64,000 bases of DNA from Candidatus Synoicihabitans palmerolidicus. Its GTDB lineage: Bacteria > Verrucomicrobiota > Verrucomicrobiia > Opitutales > Opitutaceae. Positions within the stretch are counted from its first letter, which is position 1; the number at the start of each line of letters is the position of its first letter. A program made the position numbers and the translations under genes. This document shows, one piece after another, positions 20,509-31,436 of this stretch. The stretch spans positions 1,811,001 through 1,875,000 of the forward strand of contig JAGGDC010000001.1 in assembly GCA_020809425.1 (NCBI GenBank), in the 5' to 3' direction. The notes under the pieces are model-generated. The model worked only from the letters and a program-made list of their open reading frames with translations, searched no databases and was not told where the DNA came from.

Positions 20509-21242
20509 ATCCAGCACGTTATAATGTGCTCGACGTCAGAGTAAGCGCCCTCACCCTTAAAAACGCGACCGCCTGGATTACCGATTCGAACCGCGGCTAC
20601 GTCTGTGTGACGGGCGTCAATGGCGTGATCGCGTCGCAGTATGACCCCGCCCTGCTTCAAATTCACAACCAAGCCGCACTCGTCACTCCCGATGGCATGC
20701 CCCTTGTCTGGCTTGGCCCACCCGGAGTCTCCCGCGTCTACGGACCCGACCTCCTTCTCTCCGTCTGCGACACCGGCCGTCACTCCGATCTCCGTCACTA
20801 TTTTTATGGAGGCGCCAAAGGCATGGCCGATAAACTGGCCCAACGTCTCCAAAATCTATTCCCCGGGCTCCACGTCTGCAGCACCTTCACACCCCCGTTT
20901 CGCCCCCTGGATTCCACCGAGCTTGTCGCGCTGCAAGCAGACGTCGCCCGTTGCCAACCCGACATCGTGTGGGTGGGGCTCAGCACCTCCAAACAAGAGC
21001 GCTTCATGGCCGAAAATCACGCCCGGCTGCAATGTAAACTCATGATCGGAGTCGACGCCGCCTTTGATTTCCACACCGGTCGGATCAAACAAGCCCCTCG
21101 TTGGATCCAACGCAGCGGATTCGAATGGCTTTACCGCCTCTCGCAAGATCCCCGCCGCCTCGCTCCCCGCTACCTGCGCAACAACCCCCGCTTTATCTGG
21201 TTGCTGCTCACGCAAAAACTACGGCGGCGTACGAGTGAATAA
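20505..21242 (+). CDS. WecG/TagA/CpsF-family glycosyltransferase
   Basis: 245 residues from ATG 20505, whose ATGA overlaps the previous gene's stop, so translation is probably coupled. Family motifs are intact: RYNVLDVRVSALTL, ALVTPDGMPLVWLG, SRVYGPDLLLSVC, YFYGGAKGMADKLAQRL, PDIVWVGLSTSKQERFM, GVDAAFDFHTGRIKQAPRW and GFEWLYRLSQDPRRL. This is a standard GT26 enzyme adding a hexosamine-type residue to a polyprenyl-linked precursor. Intact in contrast to the other glycosyltransferases in the window. Confidence 0.88.
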   Translation: MNPARYNVLDVRVSALTLKNATAWITDSNRGYVCVTGVNGVIASQYDPALLQIHNQAALVTPDGMPLVWLGPPGVSRVYGPDLLLSVCDTGRHSDLRHYFYGGAKGMADKLAQRLQNLFPGLHVCSTFTPPFRPLDSTELVALQADVARCQPDIVWVGLSTSKQERFMAENHARLQCKLMIGVDAAFDFHTGRIKQAPRWIQRSGFEWLYRLSQDPRRLAPRYLRNNPRFIWLLLTQKLRRRTSE

Positions 21243-21379
21243 CAGACAACGTTAGGTCGAGTGCGCTTAAGCCTAGAAAACGCAGTCCAAATCAGAAAAC
21301 ACATGTTACAAAGTTATGTTATTCTGTCGGTTAGGGAGTTTCACTGGGCCCCCGCCGACCCACCTGGCAGGCAGGGCAA

Positions 21380-23090
21380 TTTCAAGAAAGGTTATTGAAA
21401 GCGATTTTGAGGGGCTTGGTTGCGAAGCTAACCGCGTTGTAGGCGTTGGCGTATAGCCTCTTTGGGACGCATGGCAGCGACTCTTTGAGTCTGCCAAGCA
21501 CGGTGGTCACCAGGGATCTAATCGTTGCGAGCAGCGAGATTGTTGGCCAGTTACGGGGTAGCATCGGTCTTCACCCATGGAAGCGTCTTTGCGGTAGTGA
21601 AGAGCGTTCTCGATCTTCCAATGTCCTGTGGCCTGAGCGAGTAGCTTGGCCGGATCGGCTTGGGTGCAATCTTGGTTGGTCACGAAAACGATGCATTGGA
21701 TTTGTTTTTTACCTGTGTGAGGTTCTCGCGCTCTCGGGTGATCCGGCCGGCCTGCGCCGCGAAGGGTCAGGTCGGTCGGGCTGGCGTCGATCGCTGCGAT
21801 GCTGCGGCGCTCGGTCCTGCCATGGCCCTTTTTCAGGGTGAAGATCTTCCTGACCTCGCTGGCATCCATCCTTTTGACGATGGCCTTGCGCAGCGCCGGG
21901 CGGTTGCCCTTCACGCTCATCAGATAATCGGCTCCGTTCTCCTGCACGATGCTGTGGGCTAGCGTCCTGCGGCAATGTAGGGCGTCAACGGTTACGAGCG
22001 TTCCATCGATCGGACCGATCTTGCCGAGCAGATCTACGACGGCCGGCGGCTCGTGGTTCTTTCCCCTGACGCAAAGGCTGCTGAAAAAAAATTTCTCAGG
22101 TTATGGCTGATCGCCGAGACGCTCAAGGCCTCAGGATTGGCGGGTGTCGCCTTGATCACCTTGCCGTCGATGGCGATGGCCTGCGGGGCGTCGTGCTGAT
22201 GCTGCCGGAGCCATGTTTCTACGACTTTATCGAAGGCCTCTGGCTGCGCGCAGCGCAAATGGCTCGCCATAGTGTGGTATGGGAGGGTGCGACGAGCTTG
22301 CCGGGGCCGAGGGCACGCCAGAAGCCGAAGCTGCGGCACTGCCTTTGATTCAACGCAGCGGCGAAGGCGGCGCACTGCTCCAGCGAGCGGCACCCCGCGA
22401 AATATCCGCAAACGACCACGCCGAGCAAACCGGAGAGGCGATATCGGCGCCCCTTGGCTCGCGCCGGTCCTCGAGCAACCCGAAGGCTTCCATTAGCGAG
22501 CCGATCGCCTTACCTTCGGCAAGGCGCGGATACCGCTTTTGCTGCTGCTGGCAGTAGCCATGGTAGGGCTCGGGTAGCTCCTCGCGGCACAGCAGCTCCT
22601 TGAAGTCCTGCCGCAATGGATACTCCTGCCGCAATGGATACATCAGAATCGTCTTGGGCTTGCCGTGATGCTGGTAAAAATCTGCCGCTTGGCGGGCGAA
22701 CCCCTGGCTCGAACCTACCACCGTCCAGTTGGCGACCTTATAGCAGGTGCCCTCGAAAAACTCCGGATCCACGAAGGCCTCGACTGCGACAGGTTCCGAG
22801 CCAAAAGCACCACGCCAGTCTTCGCGCAGGCGTCTGAGCGCCAGCGAGAGGCTTTGGGACGCCAGATTTGGCATGGAGGGCGACGACCCAACAATCAGCA
22901 AGCGGCTGTTGGCCACGAGCAGTTCGAGGCGCTGCCTGCGCTGCCATGCTTCCTAGCCAATGCAGCTGTCGCGTGCCTTTAGATGGTAGGCTGCGAAGCT
23001 GAACGAGATCCGTGCCGCCTACTTCCCTGCCACTTCCACCACGCAGCGCAGCGCTTTTCCCGCCACGTTCGAACTGCGCAAAGAATGATG
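21380..23090 (-). mobile_element. ISAs1-type transposase with DruA-like (DUF4338) N-terminus, decayed
   Basis: Read from about 23090 down. The first ~190 residues match the DUF4338/DruA fold (LKARDSCIGWLG, MANSRLLIV, NLASQSLSLALRRLREDW, VEAFVDPEFFEGTCYKVANW, VVGSSQGFARQ). Then comes an ISAs1-like transposase: GVVVCGYFAGCRSLEQCAAF, APQAIAIDGKVIKAT, VTVDALHCRRTLA, NGADYLMSVKGNRPAL, ATGHWKIENALHYRKD. The pieces are split by frameshifts near 22350, 22260, 21510 and at the T8/A8 run at 22084-22091. An in-frame direct repeat (TCCTGCCGCAATGGATAC twice, near 22605-22640) adds residues PLRQEYPLRQDF. No terminal repeats could be fixed. Confidence 0.75.
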
Positions 23091-23099
23091 AGTGCGGAT

Positions 23100-23618
23100 C
23101 AGATCATTTTATAACATTATCTCTGCTTGATCGTCGAGCAACCGGATCGTGGCATTATCCAGCAGGTATCTCTGACGGCGGTTTGGACGGGTCGTTTTCT
23201 CAAACATTTGCCGACTCTGGTCGGACATGCCGGAAAAAGTTCATTGTAAATTACATATAATATTATCTACCTGTAACTTAAAGTTTATTATGAAATAGCC
23301 CTACCTGTCGGGTGAACGAATCGGTGCCTGCGACGGACCGTAACTCGTTCCAACTTCGCGCCCTTCGTTCCCTGCTGTAACATCCAACTTCGGAATTTAG
23401 GATCATAGGATTCCGTGCCGGTGCGACCAAAACTCGCGTGACCGTCCCCCCTGAGAACGCTGCCGCCATTCGCCTATATGAATCACTCAAAGTTCCCCTC
23501 TATCCCGCGATGAAGACGCCTTCAAGAAGGCGCACTACGATCTCCCATAGACTTAAGCGCAGCCCCTAAACCCAAACGCAACGGACACAGCGCGCAAAGA
23601 AAAGCAGTTCAGTCCTCC
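23100..23618. other. Region with no intact gene; possible acetyltransferase tail
   Basis: Relatively AT-rich at 23100-23290. On the plus strand near 23384-23520 the peptide VTVPPENAAAIRLYESLKV resembles the C-terminal strand-helix of GNAT acetyltransferases (NAAAIRLYESLGF). It is preceded by stops, and after a further shift by DEDAFKKAHYDLP. I regard this as a possible degraded fragment only. No promoter or RNA seen. Confidence 0.3.
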
Positions 23619-25136
23619 TCACTCCTTGATTTCCAACCGCGCGTCGCCGGAGGGTTCCCGAGTGAGGTGCCACTCGGGCTCGACAATTTTGGCCAGGAAT
23701 CCCTCGTCGTGGCTGACCATCAGCATGGCGCACGGGCAATCCGCCAGCGCCTCCTCCAAACACAGAATGCTGGGTAAATCCATATGGTTGGTCGGCTCGT
23801 CCATCACGATGAGGTGCGGGCCGCGGACGAGGCCCAGGGCGAGCAACAATTTGCGCACTTCGCCGGGACTCGGCAGCGCGCTTTCCCACAGTCGCGCCGG
23901 TCGCGAGCCGAGCCGACTGATCGTCGTCATGACCTGCCCGCGCTCATCGTTGGGCAGGCGCTTCGCCGACTCGAGCAACGCACACGAATCGTCCGCCGAA
24001 ATTTCCTGATGCACGATCACACATTTTCCCGCCGGCAACTGCAAATGCGTGAGCAGGTGCTAAATGAGCGTGCTTTTCCCCAGCCCGTTGGTACCGGTCA
24101 ATGCGATGCGACTCGTGCCGCCCAGGACCAGATCCGGAAAGTGCAACTGTCGCCCGTCGCCACCCAAAGGCAGACTCCCCGCCGGCAAACGCAGCAAAAA
24201 ATCCCGCGGCATGAAGGACGCCCCATCGACCCATATGCCGGTCTCGTAACGCTTCTTCACTTCGATCCCCGCGCGCTGCTTCGCCACCTTACCCACCTGC
24301 TGATTCATCTGCGCCACCATTTTCCCGGCATAGGCGTCCTTTCCACTGACCTTGGCGAGATTGCGTTTGGCTCGGCCGTCATGGTCGTGGACCGGAATCT
24401 TGATCTGCTTCGAGCCTCGCATCCCCGCAGCCTTCTGATCCGCGACCACTCGGCGGCGTTGGGCCTCGGCTTGGAGACGAGTTTCAGTACGGCGCAGGGC
24501 ATCGTTGGCGCTGCGGGCCGACGTTTCCTCGTTGTCCAGTTGCGCCAGCGCCGCCGTCACACCACCCGGTCGCAGCACCGCGGATGGCGGATCAAGCAGC
24601 ACACATTGCGAGCAAAGCTCGTCCAACAAGGCGCGGTCGTGGCTCACCAGCAGGCCGATGCCGCCAAATTCCTGGAGCGCCCGCCGCAAAAGACGGCGCG
24701 CGTCGGCGTCAATGTGGTTGGTCGGCTCGTCCAAGGCGAGCACCGCCGGCTCTCGCCATAGCGCCACTGCAATCTGGGCGCGCTTGCGCTCGCCGTGACT
24801 CAGCGTGTCCCAACGCTCCGGCCAGTCCTCGACCACGCGCAGCCTTGCCTTGAGCACGGTGGCATCGGGCGCCCAGATAAAATCCTCAAACTGCTCGGGG
24901 GGATCGTTGGTGCGTTGCGCCACATACAACGCCTGCCCCTGCCGATTCACCGTCCCGCCATGCGCTTCGAGTTCTCCCGTGACCACCTTCAACAACGTCG
25001 TTTTGCCTGCGCCATTGGGGCCCACGATCCCCGTCCACCCAAACGGAAACTGCACCGTCAATTCCGTGAAAAGCGGCATGGTCATCCCAGGATGCGAGAA
25101 CTCGATCGACTGAAGGGCTAGTTGGGCAAACGCCAT
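23619..25136 (-). pseudogene. ABC-F ATPase (translation-factor type), interrupted by a single amber codon
   Basis: Soluble tandem-ATPase protein without membrane segments. NBD1 has Walker A GPNGAGKTTLL, signature LSHGERKRAQ, Walker B AVLALDEPTNHID and switch SHDRALL. A charged linker (EAQRRRVVADQKAAG to NQQVGKVAKQR) follows. NBD2 has GTNGLGKSTLI, LPSPGEVRKLLLALGL (usual LSGGE altered to PSPGE), IVMDEPTNHMDLPS and VSHDEGFL. The only interruption is TAG at 24060-24062, directly after Walker A of NBD2 (GKSTLI-stop-HLLTHL, where a Gln/Arg/Lys-type residue is expected). No frameshift over ~505 codons. ABC-F proteins act on ribosomes. Either a young pseudogene or dependent on amber readthrough. Confidence 0.85.
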
Positions 25137-25748
25137 ATCCCATATCGTGAAGCCACCCGGCCCTCTCGCAATGCCTCAGTTTTAATGCCCCATGGTCACG
25201 CTCACCAATCGGACATGAATCCGGCTATCTTACGGTGTCTTCTCGCATCCAGCCTGTGCAGGCACCATTCGACTGGGAGCGCGAGAGGTTTGGCCGCACG
25301 CTGCAAACGTGGCTTTCTCTCAATCCACGGAATGGCCGCATTCGTCAAAACCAGCATCCGAACCGTCGGGTCGACTCTCGGGTATTCTGGCTCAGGACGG
25401 TCCGCCCAGCATGATCGGCCGCCACGCGCAGCCCGTTGAAAAGCAAAGTCGCAGTCGATCGCGGCAAACCACCCGCCACCATGATACGGGACCACAACGA
25501 TCGCCAGAAGACCAATGGATCCACTTTGCGGCGCTCAAACCGACCCCGGTTCCGCTGTGGTATCAATTTCGTTTGAAAGAAGTTAGGGGATAGTTTGGCA
25601 GCATATCGGCCAAGGGAATATCGTAACACGAAACGACCATGGTGGCGCTTCGCTCGCCCAGCCCCCGCCACCAGCCCTTCACTGCCAACATCTGGGGCTA
25701 ACGGCCATCGCCCAATTCGCAGGTCCGGATACGGGTCGCCCTTGCACT
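25137..25748. other. No recognisable gene
   Basis: The stretch between the ABC-F gene and the GT2 remnant has only short overlapping frames without family motifs, membrane runs or codon regularity. No tRNA, terminator or repeat was noticed. Confidence 0.5.
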
Positions 25749-26678
25749 TTGCGAACTACCTCTCTTTCTGCATGCACACACCGCGTGATCGACTCCCCAT
25801 ACGGCATTTCCGTAGTGATCCCGACCCGCAACAGGTCGACTCGCTTACCGCCAGTATTGGAGGCGGTGCGCCAGCAAGAGTCGATGGACACTCGAAGATG
25901 GGAAATAATCGTCGCAGACAACGATAGCGATGACGAGACGGTCGCCGTGGTAGAAAAGATCGGACGGCTTTGGCAGGCCGATGGCGGACCGCCACTTTCG
26001 CTGGTGGGAGCAAGCCAACGAGGTGCTCACCATGCCCGGTGCGCTGGATTGGCGGCTGCAAGAGGGCGGTGGGTGGCCTTCCTCGATGACGACAACGTGC
26101 CGGATAAAAATTGGCTGGAACAGGCCCTCACTGGCGATACAGACCACGGGTTGGGCGCGGTTAGCAGGGCGAGTTTCCTGCGTGTTTCCTCCTCCCCTTG
26201 GAATCGAAACCGACAGTATCGTAGACAGCGCTTTCGCCGGAAAAAGTACGATGGAAGCCTTCGACTACGATCCACGATGCTCCGTGCTTCCCCTCCACGG
26301 CCGGTTTGGTCATGCGGCGCCAGATTTGGCTGGAGACGATCCCTGACGATCTTCCGCTGACCGGACGAAACCAATATCATCAACTCGCCGGGGAAGACAC
26401 GTTTGTGGTCGGACTGATGCTAGCCGCGGGGTGGCGGGTGGCACACAACCCCGGAATGCACCTCACCCATCGACTCGATTCCGAACGGATGCCCCCCCCC
26501 CCAAATGCTGGAGACGGTCTGGTCGTCAGCATCCTCTCGCATCGTGGCCCGCATGTTCGCCGTTTCCCACCGTCCCTCGCCGGTCGCATGGGCCATGCTA
26601 GGTGGCGCATGGCTGCGTGACGGTCTCCGGTATTTGTCCCCGCTTCCAAGCAGGATGGAGCCGATCCCCGGAACCTGA
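25749..26678 (+). pseudogene. Family 2 glycosyltransferase, broken, with a C11 tract
   Basis: The N-terminal GT-A fold reads GISVVIPTRNRSTRLPPVLEAVRQQ, EIIVADNDSDDETV, then ARGRWVAFLDDDNVPDKNWL (the DxD nucleotide-sugar site). The frame is lost near 26180-26300 and resumes as NQYHQLAGEDTFVVGLMLAAGWRVAHNPGMHLTHR. It meets an 11-C run at 26492-26502 after which the C-terminal part (ETVWSSASSRIVARM, MLGGAWLRDGLRYL) is one frame over and ends at 26676. Typical GT2 for a surface glycan. At least two independent breaks. Confidence 0.8.
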
Positions 26679-26800
26679 CAGCACAAGCCGAGCAGGTATT
26701 CAGACGGGCCATCTTTACCGGCCCCTTCACTATGTTGAAACTGGGCGCACTCGGCCCCTCCTGGCGCACTGTCAGACAGGCTCGATTAAATTTCCAACGC

Positions 26801-27753
26801 ATGGTGACAGCGGCGCCCAGTGGTGGTTTGGGGAACCAAATGTTTCAATATGCCCACGCTTTGACCCATGCCCGCCGTCTAGGCGTGCCCCTAGCTTTGG
26901 ATTTACGTTGGTATGAGAAAGGAAATCGAGCATTCGAACTGCGTCACTTCGCGCTATCCGCTCGCATTCTTTCCACATCCCAAGCCGAAACTTTGCAGCC
27001 GAACGATCTGTTCGACCAGTATAAGGCGTTTAGGCTTTTGCCCCGCGAAAATAGTATAAACGCATATTCGCGGGGCTCAAAATCCGCTGCTTGAGCCTAG
27101 GTCGTCACAATTTAGTGAGTGAATCTGAACGCTGGACCAACCGCGCCGATAACATACGCCCCGGCAGTTACGTGATGGGTTACTGGGAAGCCGAATCGAA
27201 TTTCCGACAAATCGCTGACCAAATCCGCCAGGAATTTTCCGCCCGCCAACCCCTGAGCGATGCCGCCCAAGCCATGGCGTCACAAATCGAAATCGCCGAT
27301 CAATCTGTCGCCATTCACATTCGCCGCGGCGATCGCACCACAGAGGTGGAGCCCCAAGGGCTCTGTCCTCCGCAGCACTTCCACCACGGCTGGAAAGCAC
27401 TGCAGCAAAAGTATCCCCATGCGACTCCGTTCATTTTTTCGGACGATATGGAAGCGGCGAAGTTCTTGGCCGCTCAAATCGACGGAGCGATCATCGCGGA
27501 AAAACCTGGCGAGATTTCCGCCATCGAAGGCTTTAGGATTATGCAAAGATGCCAACACTGCGTGCTCTCCAACCGCACGTTTGGTTGGTGGAGCGCTTGG
27601 TTGGCTCCGCATCAGCAAAAAACGGTGATCGTTCCCGAAACTTGGGATTTAAGTGCCCAGACCAAATTCAAAAAATTTGGGCCCAGTAACTGGATCGTCC
27701 TCAACACTCCACTTGTGACACCGGAAGAATACCAGTCCCAGTCAACCGCCTGA
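26801..27753 (+). pseudogene. Family 11 glycosyltransferase (alpha-1,2-fucosyltransferase), one frameshift
   Basis: From ATG 26801: GGLGNQMFQYAHALTHARRLGVPLALDLRWY is the characteristic GT11 N-terminus. A one-base shift near 27085 moves to the frame that continues SYVMGYWEAESNFRQIADQIRQEF, the HIRRGDR motif (GDP-fucose binding, usual HxRRGDY), FIFSDDMEAAKF and CVLSNRTFGWWSAWLA, with TGA at 27751. Length ~315 residues is normal. It would transfer L-fucose or a related 6-deoxyhexose onto a surface glycan. Lies directly downstream of the GT2 remnant, in the same direction. Confidence 0.85.
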
Positions 27754-28249
27754 GTTTCGCATTTGGAGTGCGACGTGTTGGCTGATACCCTCCTTTGCGT
27801 CCCCGCTTAAGGACTACCGCAAGCTGCCTATTTCGTGCCCTTGCCCGAGTATTCAACCTATAACTACACCGCCGGCGGACTTATCACCGACACCGAATTC
27901 TTTTCGCCGCGCTTCATCCGTGCTTGCGCGCAAATATTCCCGTCTGTTTTGGTTCAGCCGGAGCGAACATCCCCCCCCCCCGGGAGGGACCTCCTGCGAC
28001 CATGCGGGTCAGTTCCAAATGGGCGTTGATAACAATGGCAGCGGGGAACAACTCAACGGAATGATCCGTTGCCGGTACCCCCAACGCACCGACTTCCGCC
28101 TTCTGACCTAAGCCCGGTTCGCCCCCTTGGGAGACCCTCTCAACCGCGGCCCCATACAGTGTCACCAGCAGACTCGCTCCGATCGCTTTCCTCGAACAAC
28201 AGTTCAAATCCTCCTGACTCCATCCTCCTTGGCCGCTTGCAGCGGCAAC
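27754..28249. other. Unidentified remnant with a C11 tract
   Basis: On the plus strand 27835-27960 encodes PEYSTYNYTAGGLITDTEFFSPRFIRACA, a coherent-looking stretch I cannot assign. It then runs into 11 consecutive C (27971-27981), after which the frame is lost. No start codon or upstream part was found, so this is probably the tail of a decayed gene, perhaps of the same glycan cluster. Nothing else is seen before the IS630 end at 28252. Confidence 0.35.
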
Positions 28250-28251
28250 TA

Positions 28252-29437
28252 GTGTAGTAGGAGTTAATTAGCTATACGAAACAAAAAGAGTAGTGCAGGA
28301 TGGATGCATAGCCCGCCCTGTTAATCCGCTAATCATTGATGCCGCGCAGCATCAAGAACTTGAACAGATGATCAAACGCCCGACCACGCCGCAACGGGAG
28401 GTCAGGCGGGCGCGCATCGTGTTGTTGCGGGCCGAAGGGGAAAGCCAGGAGCCGGTGGCTGCTCAGATCGGAGTGAATCGTCCGGTGGTGGCGAAGTGGG
28501 AAAAGAGATTTCGTGAGGCAGGGTTGGCTGGATGGGCCGAAGCGAGACGTTCGGGCCGGAAGCCGAGGATGTGGCGATTCGCGCTCAGATCGTCACTGAG
28601 GTCACGCAACCCCCGGCCGGGCGCACCAGCTGATCCTCACGGGCGATGGCCCAGGCCAAGGGGGTGTCGGCCCACACCGTGCAGCGTCTGTGGCGGGCCA
28701 ACGACCAGAAGCCCCATTTGCGACGAACGTGCAAGTTGTCGCGTGACCGGAACTTTGAGGCCAAGTTTTGGGATGTCATCGGTTTGTATCTGAATCCGCC
28801 CGATCGGGCCTTGGTGCTGTGTTGCGACGAGAAAAGCCAGTGCCTGGCGCTTGAGCGCACCCAGCCAAGCCTGCCATTGGGTATCGGGCACATCAAAACC
28901 GCCACCCACGATTACACCCGCCACGGCACGGTCACGTTATTCGCCGCCCTCGGCTATCTGGACGGCAAAATCCTGCGACGCACCGCCTCTCGGCATACCC
29001 ACCGCGAATGGCTCGGTTTCCTCAAGCACATCGATGCGCAGGCACCCGACGGCTTGGTCCTGCATCTGATCATCGACAACTACGCCACCCACAAGCACGC
29101 CAAAGTGAAGAGCTGGATAAAGTGGCGCAATCAGCGCCATACCAAAGCCCATGGCGTCGAGCGCATCGCACTGCATCGCACTGCACTCCAACATCCTCTT
29201 CCTGGTTGAATCTAGTGGAGCGCTTCTTCCGCGACCTCACCGTCGATTGTATCCGCGATGGCAGCTTCACCAGCGTTCGCGACCTCACCAACGCCATCGA
29301 AACCTACATGGCCGCACGCGATCTCGAACCCACCCGCTACACTTGGAAGGCCGAAGGCTCCGCCATCCTGGAGAAAATCCAACGCGCCCACACCGCCGCA
29401 TCCCTTCATTCAGTATAGTTCATTCACTCTCCGCACA
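28252..29437 (+). mobile_element. IS630-family element, copy 1, decayed
   Basis: The left end GTGTAGTAGGAGTTAATTAGC follows a TA dinucleotide (28250-28251), the IS630/Tc1 target; the right end is eroded compared with copy 2 (54014-55200). The transposase on the plus strand: HTH part VNPLIIDAAQHQELEQMIKR to AKWEKRFREAGLAGWAE; then AKGVSAHTVQRLWRAND; DDE core with LVLCCDEKSQCLALE (first Asp), LIIDNYATHKHAKV (second Asp) and SSSWLNLVERFF (Glu). Breaks are a frameshift near 28565, TGA at 28631-28633 (TGG in copy 2) and a frameshift with a short duplication (CGCACTGCAT) near 29170. Confidence 0.85.
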
Positions 29438-29607
29438 CCATCGATGCGGTGAGGCCGAAGAAGCAGCCGGGCCACCCGGGAAGCAACCAAACACAGGTCT
29501 ATTTCCCCAAAATCTTCAACAAATCCTGGTCCTCAAACAGTTTTGAGAGCAGATCGGTAAGCCCTTGGTTGATCAGCTTCTCGTTCCCTTCCTTGGTCGG
29601 GTTAAAT

Positions 29608-31433
29608 AGAGCGTGTCCCACAAGCGCAAGAGGTTGGCGAAGAGGATGTAGCGTAAAAATAAAGAGGCCGAAACCGGGAGGATTTCCTGGTGTCGGCACA
29701 AAAACGGCGTGTATAATTTGGTGTGAACAATACTACCGAAGCCATCGCCCCGGAAGTTGCCCTGAAAACCTGGCTGCGTCCAGACCTGACTCCGGTCGGA
29801 CCCCACAAAGCTTACGCCGCGTTTCGCGATCAACTTGCGGGGCTCGACCAGTTGCTGGCCAACAGTCACTTGGAAACGATGGCCGTGGACTTTGTCTGGG
29901 AAAACTGGCGGGGCGACGACGTGGCCGGGTTGCCGCGACACCTGCAGTTCGCGCGCAAGGCGCGGCAGGTGCAGGTATTGCGCATGATGCTCGGAAAAAT
30001 CAGCTTGCGTAAACTTTCCCTGAGCATCGCCTCCAGCGATCTGTTGGCCGACTTTTGCGGAGCGCGCCGGATCGACGGCATCAAGGGGGTCTCCCAAAGA
30101 AAGCGTGCGGGAGCGTGCGTCCAAATGCTTCACCGCCGGGCAGGTGCACAGGATGAGCCAAGTCTTTAGCGAGATGTGCGGTGAGTGCGGACCGGGCGAG
30201 CGAACTGGGACTGGCTGCGGCGCAGCCGATGGATACGTGCCTGGTAGACTCGACCTGCCTGCAGGCCAACATCCATTTCCCGGTCGACTGGGTGCTCTTT
30301 CGCCCCCTGCTCAAGGCGGTGAAACTGATCCGTGCAGCGGGGTTGCGGGGTCGGATGCCGAACGAGCCGCCAGTCTTTGCCAAGCAGATGAATCGGTGGT
30401 GCATCGCGATGACCCACAGCCGACGGCGCCGCGATGCGAAGCGGGCCCGCAAGGGCGTGCTCCGCCAGATGAAACGCCTGCTGCGCACCATCGGCGAGCA
30501 CGCCCGCCGCCACCGCGACCACCTCGCCGCCGACTACGCCCGGACCCGCTTCAGTGAGCGCCAGGCCACCCACCCGCATCATTGCGCGCATCGACGCCAG
30601 GCTCGAACAACTGCCGGCCGCGATCAAACAGGCCCACGAACGCATCATCGGCGCGCGACCAGTGCCCAACGCCGAGAAGATCCTCAGCGTCTACGAACCC
30701 AACGTGCAGACCGTGGTCCGGGGCAAGGCGTCCGGCGAGGTCGAGTTTGGCCACACCCTCATGATCAGTGAGAACGTGACGGGGTTGATCACCGATTGGC
30801 AGTTGTATCAGGGAATGACTCCGGCCGAATGGCGTCAGTTCGACCAGAGCCTCGAGCGCCAGAATCAGTTCGACCTGAGCACCCCGATCAAAGCGGCGAG
30901 CACCGACCGAGGCTTCTCGACCAAACGGCTGTGCGAACGCTTGGCCGAAGCCGACATTTATGACGCCACTTGCCCCCCGCGATCCGCAGCAACTGCAACG
31001 GCGCATGTAGGAGCCGCAGTTCGTGGCGCTCCAACATCGCCGGGCGTCGACGGAGGCCCGCATCGCCATCATCAAGCAACGCCAAGGCACGCGATTGAGT
31101 GCCAGAGGCTTCACGAATCGCTACCTGGCGGTAGCCTGGAGCATCCTCGGTCACAACCTGTGGCTCATCGCCCGACTTGGCCGACCAACCACCGCAGGCC
31201 CAAGCCGCCTAAAACCACCAAGCCTACTCTAACGATGAACAATAAACCGGCTGCCGGAGGTTCCTTCATGGAAACGATCCAGGCACTGACTGCTGCGACA
31301 CTGCAATTTAGCCATTAAATTGCATCTGCGCGCGCCTACATCCGCCATTGGTAGCCGGAAATCCGCCCAAAAAATCGGCTTTCCTGCCCCCCTTCCAAAA
31401 TCAGGGTAAATGGGACACGCTCTAAGTGGCGAG
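29608..31433 (+). mobile_element. DDE insertion sequence, copy B (same element as 1834-3662)
   Basis: Ends AGAGCGTGTCCCA and TGGGACACGCTCT. The transposase starts at 29723 (MNNTTEAIAPEVALKTW) and runs in frame to GVSQRKRAGAC, where a +1 shift at TCCCAAAG (near 30097, shared with copy A) is needed to continue as ESVRERASKCFTAGQV. Further breaks are a frameshift near 30190 (not in copy A), another near 30570, one near 30975, and TAG at 31008-31010 where copy A has CAG (Gln). Catalytic-type segments PMDTCLVDSTCLQANIH and STDRGFSTKRLCERL are readable. Immobile unless complemented. Flanked on the right by dispersed repeat copy 2. Confidence 0.85.
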
Positions 31434-31436
31434 CAG

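Noticed and set aside
22600-22645. Tandem repeat array
   Set aside because: Only two units of 18 bp inside the transposase frame; a simple in-frame duplication rather than an array.
23278-23490. 70-codon minus-strand ORF
   Set aside because: No motif or codon support; the opposite strand has a weak acetyltransferase-like match that better explains the open frame.
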